NCBI RefSeq assembly: GCF_039536245.1
Contig: NZ_BAAAYN010000041.1
Coordinates: 30,904-94,903, forward strand
Origin: Cryptosporangium minutisporangium
GTDB lineage: Bacteria > Actinomycetota > Actinomycetes > Mycobacteriales > Cryptosporangiaceae
DNA: 64,000 bases
Reading direction: 5' to 3'
Below are positions 54,404-63,355 of this stretch, one piece after another; the stretch's first letter is position 1; each line of letters starts with the position of its first letter. The notes under the pieces are model-generated. The model was not told the origin of the DNA and did no database searches. It saw only the letters and a program-made list of their open reading frames with translations. The position numbers and the translations under genes are program-made.

Positions 54404-55594
54404 TCAGTGAAAAGGATCGACCCAGGATCCCACTCGCCGGATCCCCTTGCTCATCCGGGCGAGTACCCCGGTGTCCGCGGACACCGTGGGGAGCGTCTCG
54501 ACGACCGTCGCCACCGTGGCGTCGGGGACGTCGGTGACCACCGTGTAGACCATGCCCGAGCCGGCCCAGCTCAGCTCTCGGTACAGGCCGCAGCGGAGAT
54601 ACACGTCCCGGTCGCCGATCTGGTGCCGGGCGAAGCCGGCCGGCCCGCTGGAGTCCAGCCGGCCGCGCTGGGCGAACAGCGACAGGGCGAACAGACCGTC
54701 GGAGTAACTCAGCTGGACGGACCGGTCGGCGCCGGTGCCGACCGTCCGCGCGCACACCTGCGTCAGCCCGGCGAGCTGGCGCCCCGGGAGATCCCAGCCC
54801 GCTCGCACCAGCTCGGCCAGCTCGTCGTCGGAGAGTCCGTCGTCGCACTCGTCGGCCGCCGGGGACGCCGAGGGCTCCGGGGTCGCCGCCACCGGCTTCG
54901 CGTCGGTGGGCGCCAGCACGGTCAGGCCGGTGAACGTCGACCGCCGGATGACCCGGCCCGCCGTGTCGAGCAGTTCGCGCTGGACGGCCAGCCCGGTCGC
55001 GTCGTCCAGCCAGAGCCGCCCGACGGTCGTGCCGCTCAGCCGCAGGACGTCGATCCGGGTCACCGGCCGGTCCAACATCCGCTCGGCGGCCCGGATCTCG
55101 ATCCGGTAGGCCTGGGTGAGCGTCGCGAGCGTCTCGTCGGAGAGGTCGAGCCTGCCCTCGGCCGTGATGATCTGCCCGCCCCGCTCGCCCGCCGGGCTCC
55201 GCCCGGAGCCGTCGTTCGCGATGACCGTGACGCCCTGTCCGGGCACGTTGCGGACGAACGCGGTCGTCGTCACCTGACCCCAGCGGGACCAGCTGCGGAA
55301 GAGCTTCGTGCCCTGGTAACCGATCTGGGCCTGCGCCAGCCCGGCCCGGCGGAGGAGGTCGAGCGCACGCCGCTCGCCCGCGCCGAGCGTTCGCGTGCTG
55401 CCGGTGAAGGCAGGCGCGCTCCGCAGCGTCGAGCCGCCGCCGGACTTACCGGCGCCGGTCGTCTCCACCGGCGCCGGGACGAACAGGTAGACGCCGGTCG
55501 AGCAGACCACGGCGCCGAGCGCACCGGCGCCCATCACGAGCACGAGGCGACGGGCCGCTCGCAGCAGCCCGGCGCGCGGATCGACCAGCTTCAC
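54404..55594 (-). CDS. RseB/MucB-like sigma-E regulatory protein
   Basis: 396 residues. One N-terminal membrane helix (RLVLVMGAGALGAVVCSTGVYLF) anchors an outside region. Residues about 80-220 (AQIGYQGTKLF through RTSFTGLTVL-like end, with YRIEIRAAERMLDRPVTRIDVLRL) resemble the LolA-fold N-domain of RseB/MucB; a C-terminal domain with SVQLSYSDGLFALSLFAQRG follows. Its ATG overlaps the rseA stop (ATGA). RseB in Gram-negatives protects RseA from cleavage and senses misplaced lipids; an equivalent role here is inferred from order and fold. Confidence 0.75.
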   Translation of the reverse strand: MKLVDPRAGLLRAARRLVLVMGAGALGAVVCSTGVYLFVPAPVETTGAGKSGGGSTLRSAPAFTGSTRTLGAGERRALDLLRRAGLAQAQIGYQGTKLFRSWSRWGQVTTTAFVRNVPGQGVTVIANDGSGRSPAGERGGQIITAEGRLDLSDETLATLTQAYRIEIRAAERMLDRPVTRIDVLRLSGTTVGRLWLDDATGLAVQRELLDTAGRVIRRSTFTGLTVLAPTDAKPVAATPEPSASPAADECDDGLSDDELAELVRAGWDLPGRQLAGLTQVCARTVGTGADRSVQLSYSDGLFALSLFAQRGRLDSSGPAGFARHQIGDRDVYLRCGLYRELSWAGSGMVYTVVTDVPDATVATVVETLPTVSADTGVLARMSKGIRRVGSWVDPFH

Positions 55595-56214
55595 TCGTCC
55601 GTGTCCGCGACGTCGACGACGGATGCTTCCCGGTCACCGCCGGGTACTCCACCGGTCACGGCACCGTGCTCCTTGACGTAGGTCTGCACCGGCGGGCTCA
55701 CCGTGCTGGGCTGCTGGTCGCCGCCGAGAACGACGACGGTGGAGAGGCTGATCGCGAACGCCGCCACACCACCGACCGCGGTCGCCACCACGCTGCGCCG
55801 GAGCCGTCGTCCACTGGGACGGGTGACCCCCGGGCGACGTCCGGCGGGACGCCGACGGCCGGGTGCGGCGACGGCGGCCGGACGCCGGGTAGCCGACGGG
55901 CGACCCGCAGGTGCCACCGACCGAAAGCTCGCTTCCAGGCGGAGCGGTGGTGGGGTCAGCGCCGGGGTGGCCCGGTCCGTCGGAGTGGTATCGGGCAGCG
56001 CGCGCAGCCGGTTGAGTAGCGAATCCGGGCACGGCGGCGCTTCGAGCCTGGCCAGCCGGGCCTTGACCTGGCGGTGGCCGTCGACCTCCGCGCGGCACTC
56101 CGCGCAGTGGGCGAGATGAACGAGGACCCGGTCACGGGTCGTCAGGTCGAGCGCGTCGTCCGCGAAGGCGGACGCGAGCTCACCGAGGTGCGGGTCTCGG
56201 CGGGGACCAGTCAC
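55591..56214 (-). CDS. rseA: zinc-binding anti-sigma factor
   Basis: 207 residues. The N-terminal ZAS domain has [15 protein letters not shown] with the H-x3-C-x2-C motif, near residues 33-46. A low-complexity Arg/Pro linker leads to a single membrane helix ([24 protein letters not shown], about residues 144-167) and a short outside tail. The first codon overlaps the sigE stop and its stop overlaps the RseB-like start, so stoichiometry with sigma is coupled. The topology is inside N, outside C. Confidence 0.88.
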   Translation of the reverse strand: MTGPRRDPHLGELASAFADDALDLTTRDRVLVHLAHCAECRAEVDGHRQVKARLARLEAPPCPDSLLNRLRALPDTTPTDRATPALTPPPLRLEASFRSVAPAGRPSATRRPAAVAAPGRRRPAGRRPGVTRPSGRRLRRSVVATAVGGVAAFAISLSTVVVLGGDQQPSTVSPPVQTYVKEHGAVTGGVPGGDREASVVDVADTDE

Positions 56215-56900
56215 GACATTCCATCCACAGAGCTCTCGGCGTCGGCACCACCGTCGGCGCCGTAGGAGGAACTGCGGGGGGCTCGGTGCGCCAGTGCCTC
56301 ACGCAACTGGCTACGGCCGCGGTGAATCCGGCTGCGGACCGTACCGAGCTTCACGCCCAGCGTCGCGGCGATCTCCTCGTAGGAGAGGCCTTCGATGTCG
56401 CACAGGACGACCGGGGCGCGGAAGTCCGGCGGCAACGCGGCCAGCGCACGCTGGACGTCGTCGTCGAGATTCTCGTCGACGAAAACCTGCTCCGGGCTGC
56501 GCTCCCGGCCGGGAACGCGCTCGGCGTCGTCAGGCAGTGCCTCGAAGCGGATCCGGGCGCGTCGCCGCGCCAGGTCCAGGAAGAGGTTGGTGGTGATCCG
56601 ATGGAGCCACCCCTCGAACGTGCCGGGGCGGTACCGGTCGAGCGCGCGGAAGACCCGGACGAACACCTCTTGGGTGAGGTCTTCGGCGTCGGGCCGGTTG
56701 CCGGTCAGCCGGTAGGCCAGCCGGTAGACGCGGGCGGAGTGGTCGCGGACCACCTCGTCCCACGCCGGCGGGTCCCAGTTGACCGCCTCGGTGAATCCGG
56801 CCTCGGTCGGGACGGTCTCCGCCGGTGCGGCCTCGTTCTCAGCGGGACCGGAACCGTTGGTCTCAACGGGGTCCTCGGAGGACCCAGTAGGCGTGCCCAC
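56211..56900 (-). CDS. sigE: ECF sigma factor SigE
   Basis: 229 residues. Region 2 ([29 protein letters not shown]) and region 4 ([37 protein letters not shown]) are intact. The GTG at 56900 has AAGGAGG five bases upstream, a near-perfect ribosome site, so it is preferred to the ATG at 56939. It heads the operon with the anti-sigma factor, RseB-like protein and htrA, like Rv1221-Rv1224. The divergent neighbour is an O-methyltransferase, as in M. tuberculosis. Confidence 0.92.
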   Translation of the reverse strand: MGTPTGSSEDPVETNGSGPAENEAAPAETVPTEAGFTEAVNWDPPAWDEVVRDHSARVYRLAYRLTGNRPDAEDLTQEVFVRVFRALDRYRPGTFEGWLHRITTNLFLDLARRRARIRFEALPDDAERVPGRERSPEQVFVDENLDDDVQRALAALPPDFRAPVVLCDIEGLSYEEIAATLGVKLGTVRSRIHRGRSQLREALAHRAPRSSSYGADGGADAESSVDGMS

Positions 56901-57076
56901 CGCGACCTCCTTCACAGGCGCTACCGGTGTGATCACCATTGTGCCCGGGCCCTCCCACTCTTGCCTGCCGCGCGACCGTCTGCCTCGTCGTGCTGTGCTT
57001 CCTGCCTGCCAACGGATCGCGGGTCGGGCGCGTTCCCCTACCCTGTCCGAGGCGGTGCTGGGACGGGAGGACTGTG

Positions 57077-57763
57077 ATGGATGCCTCAGCGCACCCTGAC
57101 ACGTCCTCGTTTCCCTCCAGACCCGGCAATTCGGCCGGAGGTCACGGGCTGGGCCGGTTGGACGTCGCTGCCGAGGACGCGATCCTCGCCGCGGCGCGCG
57201 CCCGCGCGGACGAACTCGGCTGCCTGGCGCTCTCTCCGGAGTGCGGTGCCGCGCTGCGGGTCCTCGCCGCCGCGCTACAGGCGAAGGCGGTCGTCGAGGT
57301 GGGCACCGGCACCGGGGTGAGCGGCCTGTGGGTGCTCCGCGGCATGCGTCCGGACGGAGTCCTCACGAGCATCGACGCCGAGGCGGAGCTCCAGGGGGCC
57401 GCCCGGCTCGCGTTCCGGGAAGCCGGCGTGCCTGCCAGCCGCGCCCGGCTGATCAACGGCCGGGCGCTGGAGGTCCTGCCCCGGCTGGCCGATGGCTACT
57501 ACGACCTGGTGCTGATCAGCGACGCTCCGGTCGCCGAGTACCCGGACTACCTGGTCGAGTCGCTACGCCTGCTGCGGCCGGGCGGCGCGGTGGCGTTCGG
57601 CGGCGTCTTACTCGGCGGTCGGGTGGCCGACTCCAGCGTCCGCGACCCGATCACGGTGGTGCTCCGCGAACTGCTGCGGACGATCCGCGACCACCAAACC
57701 CTCACGCCGGCGATCCTGCCGGTCGACGACGGCCTGCTGGTCGCAGTGAAGCGAGCCGGATAA
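57077..57763 (+). CDS. SAM-dependent O-methyltransferase (class I, Rv1220c-like)
   Basis: 228 residues. The SAM loop is [17 protein letters not shown] and the following acidic strand [36 protein letters not shown] completes the catechol O-methyltransferase-like fold. The ATG at 57077 has GGGAGG six bases upstream. It stands divergent from sigE; the 176-bp gap may contain promoters for both. Substrate unknown. Confidence 0.9.
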   Translation: MDASAHPDTSSFPSRPGNSAGGHGLGRLDVAAEDAILAAARARADELGCLALSPECGAALRVLAAALQAKAVVEVGTGTGVSGLWVLRGMRPDGVLTSIDAEAELQGAARLAFREAGVPASRARLINGRALEVLPRLADGYYDLVLISDAPVAEYPDYLVESLRLLRPGGAVAFGGVLLGGRVADSSVRDPITVVLRELLRTIRDHQTLTPAILPVDDGLLVAVKRAG

Positions 57764-57766
57764 CGC

Positions 57767-58999
57767 TCAGGGGACGACGACCGGCTGGCCCTTTCCGAGC
57801 ACCACCACACCACTGTCGCTGACCCGGTAGTGGTGCCGGTCGAACTCCTCGTCCACACCGATCCGGGCACCCGGCGGCACGACCACGTTCTTGTCCAGGA
57901 TCGCCCGGCGCACGATCGCGCCTTCCCCGATCGTCACTCCGTTGAGCAGAACCGACTCCGAGACCTGTGCCTTTCCCGCCACCAGGACGCCGGGCGAGAG
58001 CACCGAGTCGCGGACCTCTCCGGTGACGATGCACCCGGCCGAGATGATCGACTCGATGGCCCGCCCGGTGAGCGCGAACTTGGCCGGCGGCAGCTGCGGC
58101 ATCGAGGTCAGGATCGGCCAGGCCCGGTTGTAGAGGTTGAACACCGGGTGGACGGACGCCAGGTCGCGGTGCGCCTCGTAATACGAGTCGAGCGTCCCGA
58201 CGTCGCGCCAGTAGCCGCGGTCGCGCTCGGTCTGGCCGGGCACCTCGTTGTCGGAGAAGTCGTAGACCGCGGCCTCGCCCTTGCCGACCAGCGTCGGGAT
58301 GATGTTGCCACCCATGTCGTGCGCCGACGCGGGGTCCTCCGCGTCCAGCCGGAGCGCCTCCAGCAGCGTCTTCGTCGTGAAGACGTAGTTGCCCATCGAG
58401 GCGTAGGCGACCTCGGGGTCGTCCGGTACTCCCGGCGGGTCGGCCGGCTTCTCCAGGAACTGGGCGATCGTCCGGCCGTCGGCGGCGGTCTCGATCACGC
58501 CGAACTCAGTCGCCTCCCTGCGCGGCACCCGGATGCCGGCGACAGTCACCCCCGCGCCGGAGAAGACGTGCTGCTCGATCATCTGTGCCGGGTCCATCCG
58601 GTACACGTGGTCGGCACCGAACACCGCGATGTACTCCGGGTCCTCGTCGTAAACGAGGTTCAGCGACTGGTAGATCGCGTCGGCCGAACCGGTGTACCAG
58701 CGCGGACCGAGCCGCTGCTGCGCCGGGACCGGAGTCACGTAGTTCCCGAGCAGCGTGCTCATCCGCCACGTGGTGGTGACATGTCGGTCGAGCGAATGGG
58801 ACTTGTACTGCGTCAGCACGCAGATCTTGCGGATATCCGCGTTCACCAGGTTCGACAGGACGAAGTCGATCAGCCGATACGGACCGCCGAACGGAACCGC
58901 GGGCTTCGCCCGGTCCGCTGTCAGCGGCATCAGCCGCTTGCCCTCGCCACCCGCCAGGACGATGCCGAGAACTGAACGTGTCACCGAGCCACCCACCAT
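57767..58999 (-). CDS. glgC: glucose-1-phosphate adenylyltransferase
   Basis: 410 residues. The nucleotide loop [14 protein letters not shown] is at 14-27, with the sugar site [11 protein letters not shown] and FLEKP later; the C-terminal left-handed beta-helix has repeats such as [29 protein letters not shown]. It makes ADP-glucose for alpha-glucan. A -10 hexamer six bases upstream suggests a leaderless transcript. Divergent from glgA across a 316-bp gap. The 3' end is three bases from the methyltransferase stop. Confidence 0.95.
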   Translation of the reverse strand: MVGGSVTRSVLGIVLAGGEGKRLMPLTADRAKPAVPFGGPYRLIDFVLSNLVNADIRKICVLTQYKSHSLDRHVTTTWRMSTLLGNYVTPVPAQQRLGPRWYTGSADAIYQSLNLVYDEDPEYIAVFGADHVYRMDPAQMIEQHVFSGAGVTVAGIRVPRREATEFGVIETAADGRTIAQFLEKPADPPGVPDDPEVAYASMGNYVFTTKTLLEALRLDAEDPASAHDMGGNIIPTLVGKGEAAVYDFSDNEVPGQTERDRGYWRDVGTLDSYYEAHRDLASVHPVFNLYNRAWPILTSMPQLPPAKFALTGRAIESIISAGCIVTGEVRDSVLSPGVLVAGKAQVSESVLLNGVTIGEGAIVRRAILDKNVVVPPGARIGVDEEFDRHHYRVSDSGVVVLGKGQPVVVP

Positions 59000-59005
59000 A
59001 GTGCG

Positions 59006-59011
59006 ACCCTA
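59006..59011 (-). promoter_or_regulatory. -10 hexamer of leaderless glgC
   Basis: TAGGGT on the minus strand is separated by six bases from the glgC ATG. Confidence 0.55.
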
Positions 59012-59063
59012 GTTCCCCGCGGTCCGCACTCCTAGTCGCCTTCGTGGCCCTCGGTTTAACAGC

Positions 59064-59251
59064 TGCGAGACATATTCGGAACCGAGCGCACCAGTCACCC
59101 ACTGGACACTCCGGCCCCGTACCCTCCGCCCGGCAGACCGCCTCCGAATATGCCTCGTGCGAGACATATTCGGAACCGAGCGCACCAGTCACCCACTGGA
59201 CACTCCGGCCCCGTACCCTCCGCCCGGCAGACCGCCTCCGAATATGCCTCG
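59064..59251. repeat. perfect 94-bp tandem duplication between glgC and glgA
   Basis: Two identical 94-bp copies, 59064-59157 and 59158-59251. Each has near-perfect inverted ends (GAGACATATTCGGA against TCCGAATATGCCTC, 13 of 14) and an inner hairpin CCAGT-CACCC-ACTGG. It takes up most of the 316-bp gap between the two divergent genes, which holds only this and the two -10 hexamers. Confidence 0.95.
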
Positions 59252-59303
59252 TCGACACACGGGGGAACCGACGCGTGCCCGTGGGCGAACCGGTACGACG
59301 CCG

Positions 59304-59309
59304 TAGGGT
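59304..59309 (+). promoter_or_regulatory. -10 hexamer of leaderless glgA
   Basis: TAGGGT six bases before the glgA ATG, the same hexamer and spacing as glgC on the other strand. Confidence 0.55.
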
Positions 59310-59315
59310 GAGCGC

Positions 59316-60467
59316 ATGCGCGTCGCGGTTCTGACGAACGAGTATCCCCCCGAGGTGTACGGGGGTGCGGGCGTTCACGTCGACTTCCTCGTCCGCGAGC
59401 TCCGCCGCCTGGTGGAGGTCGAAGTGCACTGCTTCGGCCAGCCCCGTAAGGACGCCCGTGCTTACCTCGCGCCGAGCGAGCTGGCCGACGCCAACGGCGC
59501 GCTGCGGGCGCTCGCGATCGACCTGCAGATGGCCGACGGGGTGGGCGACGTCAGCGTCATCCACTCGCACACCTGGTACGCCAACCTCGGCGGCCACTTG
59601 GCGAAGCTGCTGCACGACCGGCCGCACGTCGTCACGGCACACTCGCTGGAGCCGCTACGCCCGTGGAAGGCCGAGCAGCTCGGCGGCGGGTACCGGATCT
59701 CGTCCTGGGCCGAGCGGACCGCCTACGAAGCCGCCGACGCGGTGATCGCGGTCAGCAACGGCATGCGCGACGACGTGCTCACCGCCTACCCGCGACTGGA
59801 CCCCGGACGGATCCACGTCGTCCACAACGGCGTCGACACCGAGCTGTACTCCCCCACCGGCGACGACGCCGCGCTGGAGAAGGTCGGCATCGACCAGGAC
59901 CGCCCCTACGTCCTGTACGTCGGACGGATCACCCGGCAGAAGGGCATCACGCACCTGCTGGCCGCGGCCGAGCGGCTGGACCGGGACGTCCAGATCGTGC
60001 TCTGCGCGTCCGCGCCGGACACCCCGGAGATCGCCGCCGAGGTCACCGAGCGGATCGACCACCTCCGGACGGGTGGGCACACGGTGCTGCACGAGACCGA
60101 GATGCTGGCGCGCGAGGAAGTCATCTCGCTGCTCAGCCACGCTGCGGCGTTCGTCTGCCCGTCGGTCTACGAGCCGCTGGGCATCGTGAACCTGGAGGCG
60201 ATGGCCTGCCGGGCTCCGGTCGTCGCGAGCGCGGTCGGCGGCATCCCCGAGGTGGTGCAGGACGGCGTCACCGGGCTGCTCGTGCCGTACACGCCGGACG
60301 ACCTGCCCGGCTTCGAGGCGGGGCTGGCCGAGGCGCTCGGATCGATCGTGAGCGACCCGCTGCGCGGAAGCGCCCTGGGCCGCGCCGGCCGCCAGCGTGC
60401 CGTCGACCTGTTCAGCTGGGAAGCGATCGCCGAGCAGACCGCCACGGTCTATATGAGCCTGGGTTAG
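59316..60467 (+). CDS. glgA: GT4-family glycogen/maltose-1-phosphate synthase
   Basis: 383 residues. The N-terminal MRVAVLTNEYPPEVYGGAGVHV is the glycosyltransferase GT4 start, YVGRITRQKGI the nucleotide-binding turn, and SVYEPLGIVNLEAMACRAPVVAS the E-x7-E region. This short form is the actinobacterial enzyme that, in mycobacteria (GlgM, Rv1212c), joins ADP-glucose and glucose-1-phosphate to make maltose-1-phosphate for the GlgE route; no glgE gene is in the window. It is divergent from glgC. Confidence 0.93.
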   Translation: MRVAVLTNEYPPEVYGGAGVHVDFLVRELRRLVEVEVHCFGQPRKDARAYLAPSELADANGALRALAIDLQMADGVGDVSVIHSHTWYANLGGHLAKLLHDRPHVVTAHSLEPLRPWKAEQLGGGYRISSWAERTAYEAADAVIAVSNGMRDDVLTAYPRLDPGRIHVVHNGVDTELYSPTGDDAALEKVGIDQDRPYVLYVGRITRQKGITHLLAAAERLDRDVQIVLCASAPDTPEIAAEVTERIDHLRTGGHTVLHETEMLAREEVISLLSHAAAFVCPSVYEPLGIVNLEAMACRAPVVASAVGGIPEVVQDGVTGLLVPYTPDDLPGFEAGLAEALGSIVSDPLRGSALGRAGRQRAVDLFSWEAIAEQTATVYMSLG

Positions 60468-60500
60468 AGGGCGGCCCGCCCTGGGCGGGCTCCAGGTTCA
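60468..60500 (+). repeat. short hairpin repeat, copy D (ends only)
   Basis: CGGCCCGCC directly joined to TGGGCGGGCTCCAGG: the two outer ends of the long hairpin repeat with the core missing. It follows the glgA stop and lies between glgA and the convergent pepA. A second small hairpin GGTTC-AAGC-GAACC follows. Confidence 0.65.
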
Positions 60501-60521
60501 AGCGAACCAGGCTTCGCCGCG

Positions 60522-62117
60522 TCAGAGGGTTTCCAGGTAGCGGGACAGAGTGCGGGCTCCCCAGCCGGTCGCGCCCTTGGTGAGCTCGTCGTTCGGGCCG
60601 TCGGACCAGGCCGGACCGGACATGTCGATGTGGACCCAGCGGTCCCGCGCCTCGCCGGTGAACGGGCGGAGGAACAGCGCGGCGGTGGCGGTCTGCGCAC
60701 CACGTCCGCCGCTGTTGTTCGCGTCCGCGACGTCCGAGTCGATCTGCTCCAGATAGTCCTCGGGCAGCGGCAGCTGCCACACCCGCTCACCGGCCCGCTC
60801 GGCGGCCTCGAACAGCGCCTTCGCCAGGTCGTCGTTCTCCGAGAACAGCGCCGCGGTGCGCTTGCCGAGCGCGACCGACTGCCCGCCGGTCAGCGTCGCC
60901 AGGTCGATGAGGACGTCCGGCTGCATGGTCGCGACCGCGTACGCCAGCACGTCGCCGAGCACCATCCGGCCCTCGGCGTCGGTGCTGAAGATCTCCGAGG
61001 TGCGGCCACCGTAGTGGCGGACGACGTCGCCAGGGCGGTAGGCGGTACCGCTGGGCATGTTCTCGGCGAGCGGTACCAGCACGGTCACCCGCAGCGGCAC
61101 CTTCAGCGCCGCGGCGGAGAGCACCGCTCCGACCACGGCCGCACCGCCGCCCATGTCCTTCTTCATCATCTGCATGCCCTGCGCGGGCTTGATCGAGATG
61201 CCGCCGGTGTCGAACGTGATGCCCTTGCCCACCAGGACGACGTGGCGCAGCGTGTGCAGCTCGACGCCGTCCGGCGCCCACCGCAGCTCCAGCAGGCGGG
61301 GGCCGCGCGTCGAACCACCGCCCACCGCGAGCATTCCGCCGAAATCGTTCGCGGCCAGCCACTCGGGGTCGCGGACCTGGGCGTCGATTCCGAGTGCGGT
61401 GGCCGCCTCGACCGCCTGCTCGGCGAACCACTCCGGCGACTTGATGTTGCTGGGCGTGTTCACCAGGTCACGGGCGAAGGTCGTCCCGTGGGCCACGGCT
61501 TCGGCGCGCGCCCTGGCGTCCTCGAAACGCGAGGGGTCGTCGACGACGATCCGGACCGTCGTCAGCGTGGCGGGCTTGGGGTCCGACGCCAGCGTGAACC
61601 GGTACGACGCCAGCAGCGCACCCTCGAACAGCCCGCGAACGGCGTCCGGGGAGGCGTCGGACGGCAGCACGAAGGCGATCTCCGGGTCCCCGGACGCGGC
61701 CCGCACCAGCGCCGCACCGGCCTTGCGCCAGTCCGCTTCGGCGCCCTCCCCGGTGCCGACCAGCAGGACGACCGCCGGTGATCCACCCGGCAGTGGGAGC
61801 GTGGACACCTCGCCGGCCTTGCCCTTCGCCGGCGGTTCGGGACGCCGCTCGTCGCCCAGCCAGGCGGCGAGCGTGTCGCCGAGTCCGGCGGGCAGCGGGT
61901 AGGCGGTGGGGAGCAGTCGAGCGGGCTCGGCCCGCTCCTCGGCGTCCTCCGCGTCCACGGTTGCCTCGGGCACCGCGTCGGGCGTGTCCGCGAAGGCGTC
62001 CGGAGCGTGCGTGGCGGCGTCCGGCGTGGCCTCGTTCGGCGCCGTGGGCAGCGCGAGCACCACCGGAAGCGGGCCGCCGGTCAACTCCGTGACAGCCACC
62101 AGTCGGACGTCGAGCAC
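60522..62117 (-). CDS. pepA: leucyl aminopeptidase (M17)
   Basis: 531 residues. The C-terminal domain has the metal and catalytic motifs KGITFDTGGISIKPAQGMQMMKKDMGGGAAV and STDAEGRMVLGDVLAYA (the usual NTDAEGR with Ser for Asn). NTPSNIKSPEW is the domain-joining strand. The N-terminal domain holds an unusual low-complexity insert of about 50 residues (Ala/Asp/Glu/Pro-rich) around residues 27-70. GGGAGGAG lies before the GTG at 62117. It removes N-terminal residues from peptides in the cytoplasm. Confidence 0.93.
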   Translation of the reverse strand: MLDVRLVAVTELTGGPLPVVLALPTAPNEATPDAATHAPDAFADTPDAVPEATVDAEDAEERAEPARLLPTAYPLPAGLGDTLAAWLGDERRPEPPAKGKAGEVSTLPLPGGSPAVVLLVGTGEGAEADWRKAGAALVRAASGDPEIAFVLPSDASPDAVRGLFEGALLASYRFTLASDPKPATLTTVRIVVDDPSRFEDARARAEAVAHGTTFARDLVNTPSNIKSPEWFAEQAVEAATALGIDAQVRDPEWLAANDFGGMLAVGGGSTRGPRLLELRWAPDGVELHTLRHVVLVGKGITFDTGGISIKPAQGMQMMKKDMGGGAAVVGAVLSAAALKVPLRVTVLVPLAENMPSGTAYRPGDVVRHYGGRTSEIFSTDAEGRMVLGDVLAYAVATMQPDVLIDLATLTGGQSVALGKRTAALFSENDDLAKALFEAAERAGERVWQLPLPEDYLEQIDSDVADANNSGGRGAQTATAALFLRPFTGEARDRWVHIDMSGPAWSDGPNDELTKGATGWGARTLSRYLETL

Positions 62118-62271
62118 GCTGGCTCCTCCCGGTCAGTAGTTCGCGAACGCCAGGGTCTCATTCTGCTCGCGCGGCCTGCTTCCTGAGCACAGGCGGGGCC
62201 GAACAGCGGCAGGCCGACGCGTCGGTCGTCGACAGCACGGCCGATGGGTAACCCGCCGTCGGGCAAAACGA

Positions 62272-62321
62272 CAGCCGGCCCGGCCTGCACGGGTGCGGCT
62301 CCGTGCGAGCTGGGCCGGCTG
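62272..62321. terminator. two-part hairpin after DUF3117
   Basis: An outer 10-bp stem CAGCCGGCCC/GGGCCGGCTG encloses an inner GCACGG-GTGCGGCT-CCGTGC hairpin, a few bases after the DUF3117 stop on the minus strand. It also faces the pepA start region. The 215-bp gap 62118-62332 holds nothing else. Confidence 0.75.
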
Positions 62322-62332
62322 CGGGCGGCGTT

Positions 62333-62500
62333 CTAACCTGCGACGTTCTTCAGAGCGTCCCCAAGCGCGCTGGCCTCGTCGGCCGACATCTCGACGACTA
62401 GGCGTCCGCCGCCCTCGAGCGGTACGCGCATCACGATGCCGCGGCCCTCCTTGGTGACTTCGAGCGGACCGTCACCCGTCCGCGGCTTCATGGCCGCCAT
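62333..62500 (-). CDS. DUF3117 protein
   Basis: A 55-residue conserved actinobacterial protein beginning MAAMKPRTGDGPLEVTKEGRG and ending in a basic/acidic helix (SADEASALGDALKNV). The ATG at 62500 has GGGGAG six bases upstream and gives the exact family length; the frame to 62545 is an extension into the inverted repeat. Position beside tag matches Rv1211. Function unknown. Confidence 0.9.
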   Translation of the reverse strand: MAAMKPRTGDGPLEVTKEGRGIVMRVPLEGGGRLVVEMSADEASALGDALKNVAG

Positions 62501-62519
62501 CTCGTGCTCCCCTCGACCG

Positions 62520-62545
62520 GTGACCGTCGGTGCTAGTACGGTCAC
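62520..62545 (-). promoter_or_regulatory. inverted repeat upstream of DUF3117
   Basis: GTGACCGT, ten bases, ACGGTCAC: an 8-bp inverted repeat 20 bases before the DUF3117 start, with a -10-like TACTAG on the minus strand inside it. It could be an operator; nothing links a protein to it. The region 62546-62755 has no gene and is less GC-rich than its surroundings. Confidence 0.45.
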
Positions 62546-62755
62546 TCTTTGCAGGCTCGCTGGATCTCACGTGCCCGGGACATCTCACTACTGTCTTATT
62601 CTCGCCCATACCTGCTGGCGTCCCAAACTCGACCCGGCTAAACACAGTGGACTAGCACGCGCCGGACCTGCACAAAAGAGGTCGGCCACGGTCCGCACGG
62701 GGTCTCCGCCGCGTACCGGGGGCCGACAGCAAGGCGAAAAAGATCGAAGAATGTC

Positions 62756-63355
62756 CTACGCCGCGCCTGCGTGACAGCCAACGATGTGGTCATCGACCAT
62801 ACCGGTTGCCTGCATCAACGCGTACGCAGTGGTGGGACCCACGAAGCGGAATCCGCGTCGGCGCAGGTCCTTGGCGAGGGCCACCGACTCCGGTGACGTG
62901 GCGGGCACGTCCGCCCGGGTGCGCGGCCGGGGGCGCGGCGGTGGCGCGAACGACCAGAGCAGCGCGGAGAGCCCGTCGGGGAGCTGCGCGGCGAGCCGCG
63001 CGTTGCCGATCGCGGCGTCGATCTTCGCCCGGTTGCGGATGATCCCGGTGTCGGCGAGCAGCCGCTCGACGTCCGACTCGTCGAACGCCGCAACGGCAGC
63101 CACCGAGAAGCCGGCGAACGCCCGCCGGAAGCCCTCCCGACGGCGCAGGATCGTGAGCCAGGACAGGCCGGACTGGAACGCCTCCAGGCACAGCCGTTCG
63201 AACAGCGCGTCGTCCCCGGCGAGGCGGCGGCCCCACTCCTGGTCGTGGTAGGCGACGTAGTCCTCGGCCGCGCCCGCCCAGGAGCAGCGAAGCCGGTCGT
63301 CGGGCCCGCGCAGCAGCCCGACCTCCGCCAGCGCCACGGCGTCGGCGTCGCTCAT
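62756..63355 (-). CDS. tag: DNA-3-methyladenine glycosylase I
   Basis: 199 residues of the Tag family. RCSWAGAAEDYVAYHDQEWG contains the first zinc Cys and His, FERLCLEAFQSGLSWLTILRRREGFR the recognition helices with the catalytic region, and MVDDHIVGCH the second His/Cys zinc pair. Its ATG overlaps the SRPBCC stop. It excises 3-methyladenine from DNA; position next to DUF3117 matches Rv1210. Confidence 0.93.
   Translation of the reverse strand: MSDADAVALAEVGLLRGPDDRLRCSWAGAAEDYVAYHDQEWGRRLAGDDALFERLCLEAFQSGLSWLTILRRREGFRRAFAGFSVAAVAAFDESDVERLLADTGIIRNRAKIDAAIGNARLAAQLPDGLSALLWSFAPPPRPRPRTRADVPATSPESVALAKDLRRRGFRFVGPTTAYALMQATGMVDDHIVGCHAGAA

Noticed and set aside
59064..59251. Insertion element remnant
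   Set aside because: Inverted ends are present but there is no open reading frame in 94 bp, no target-site duplication and the copies are in tandem.
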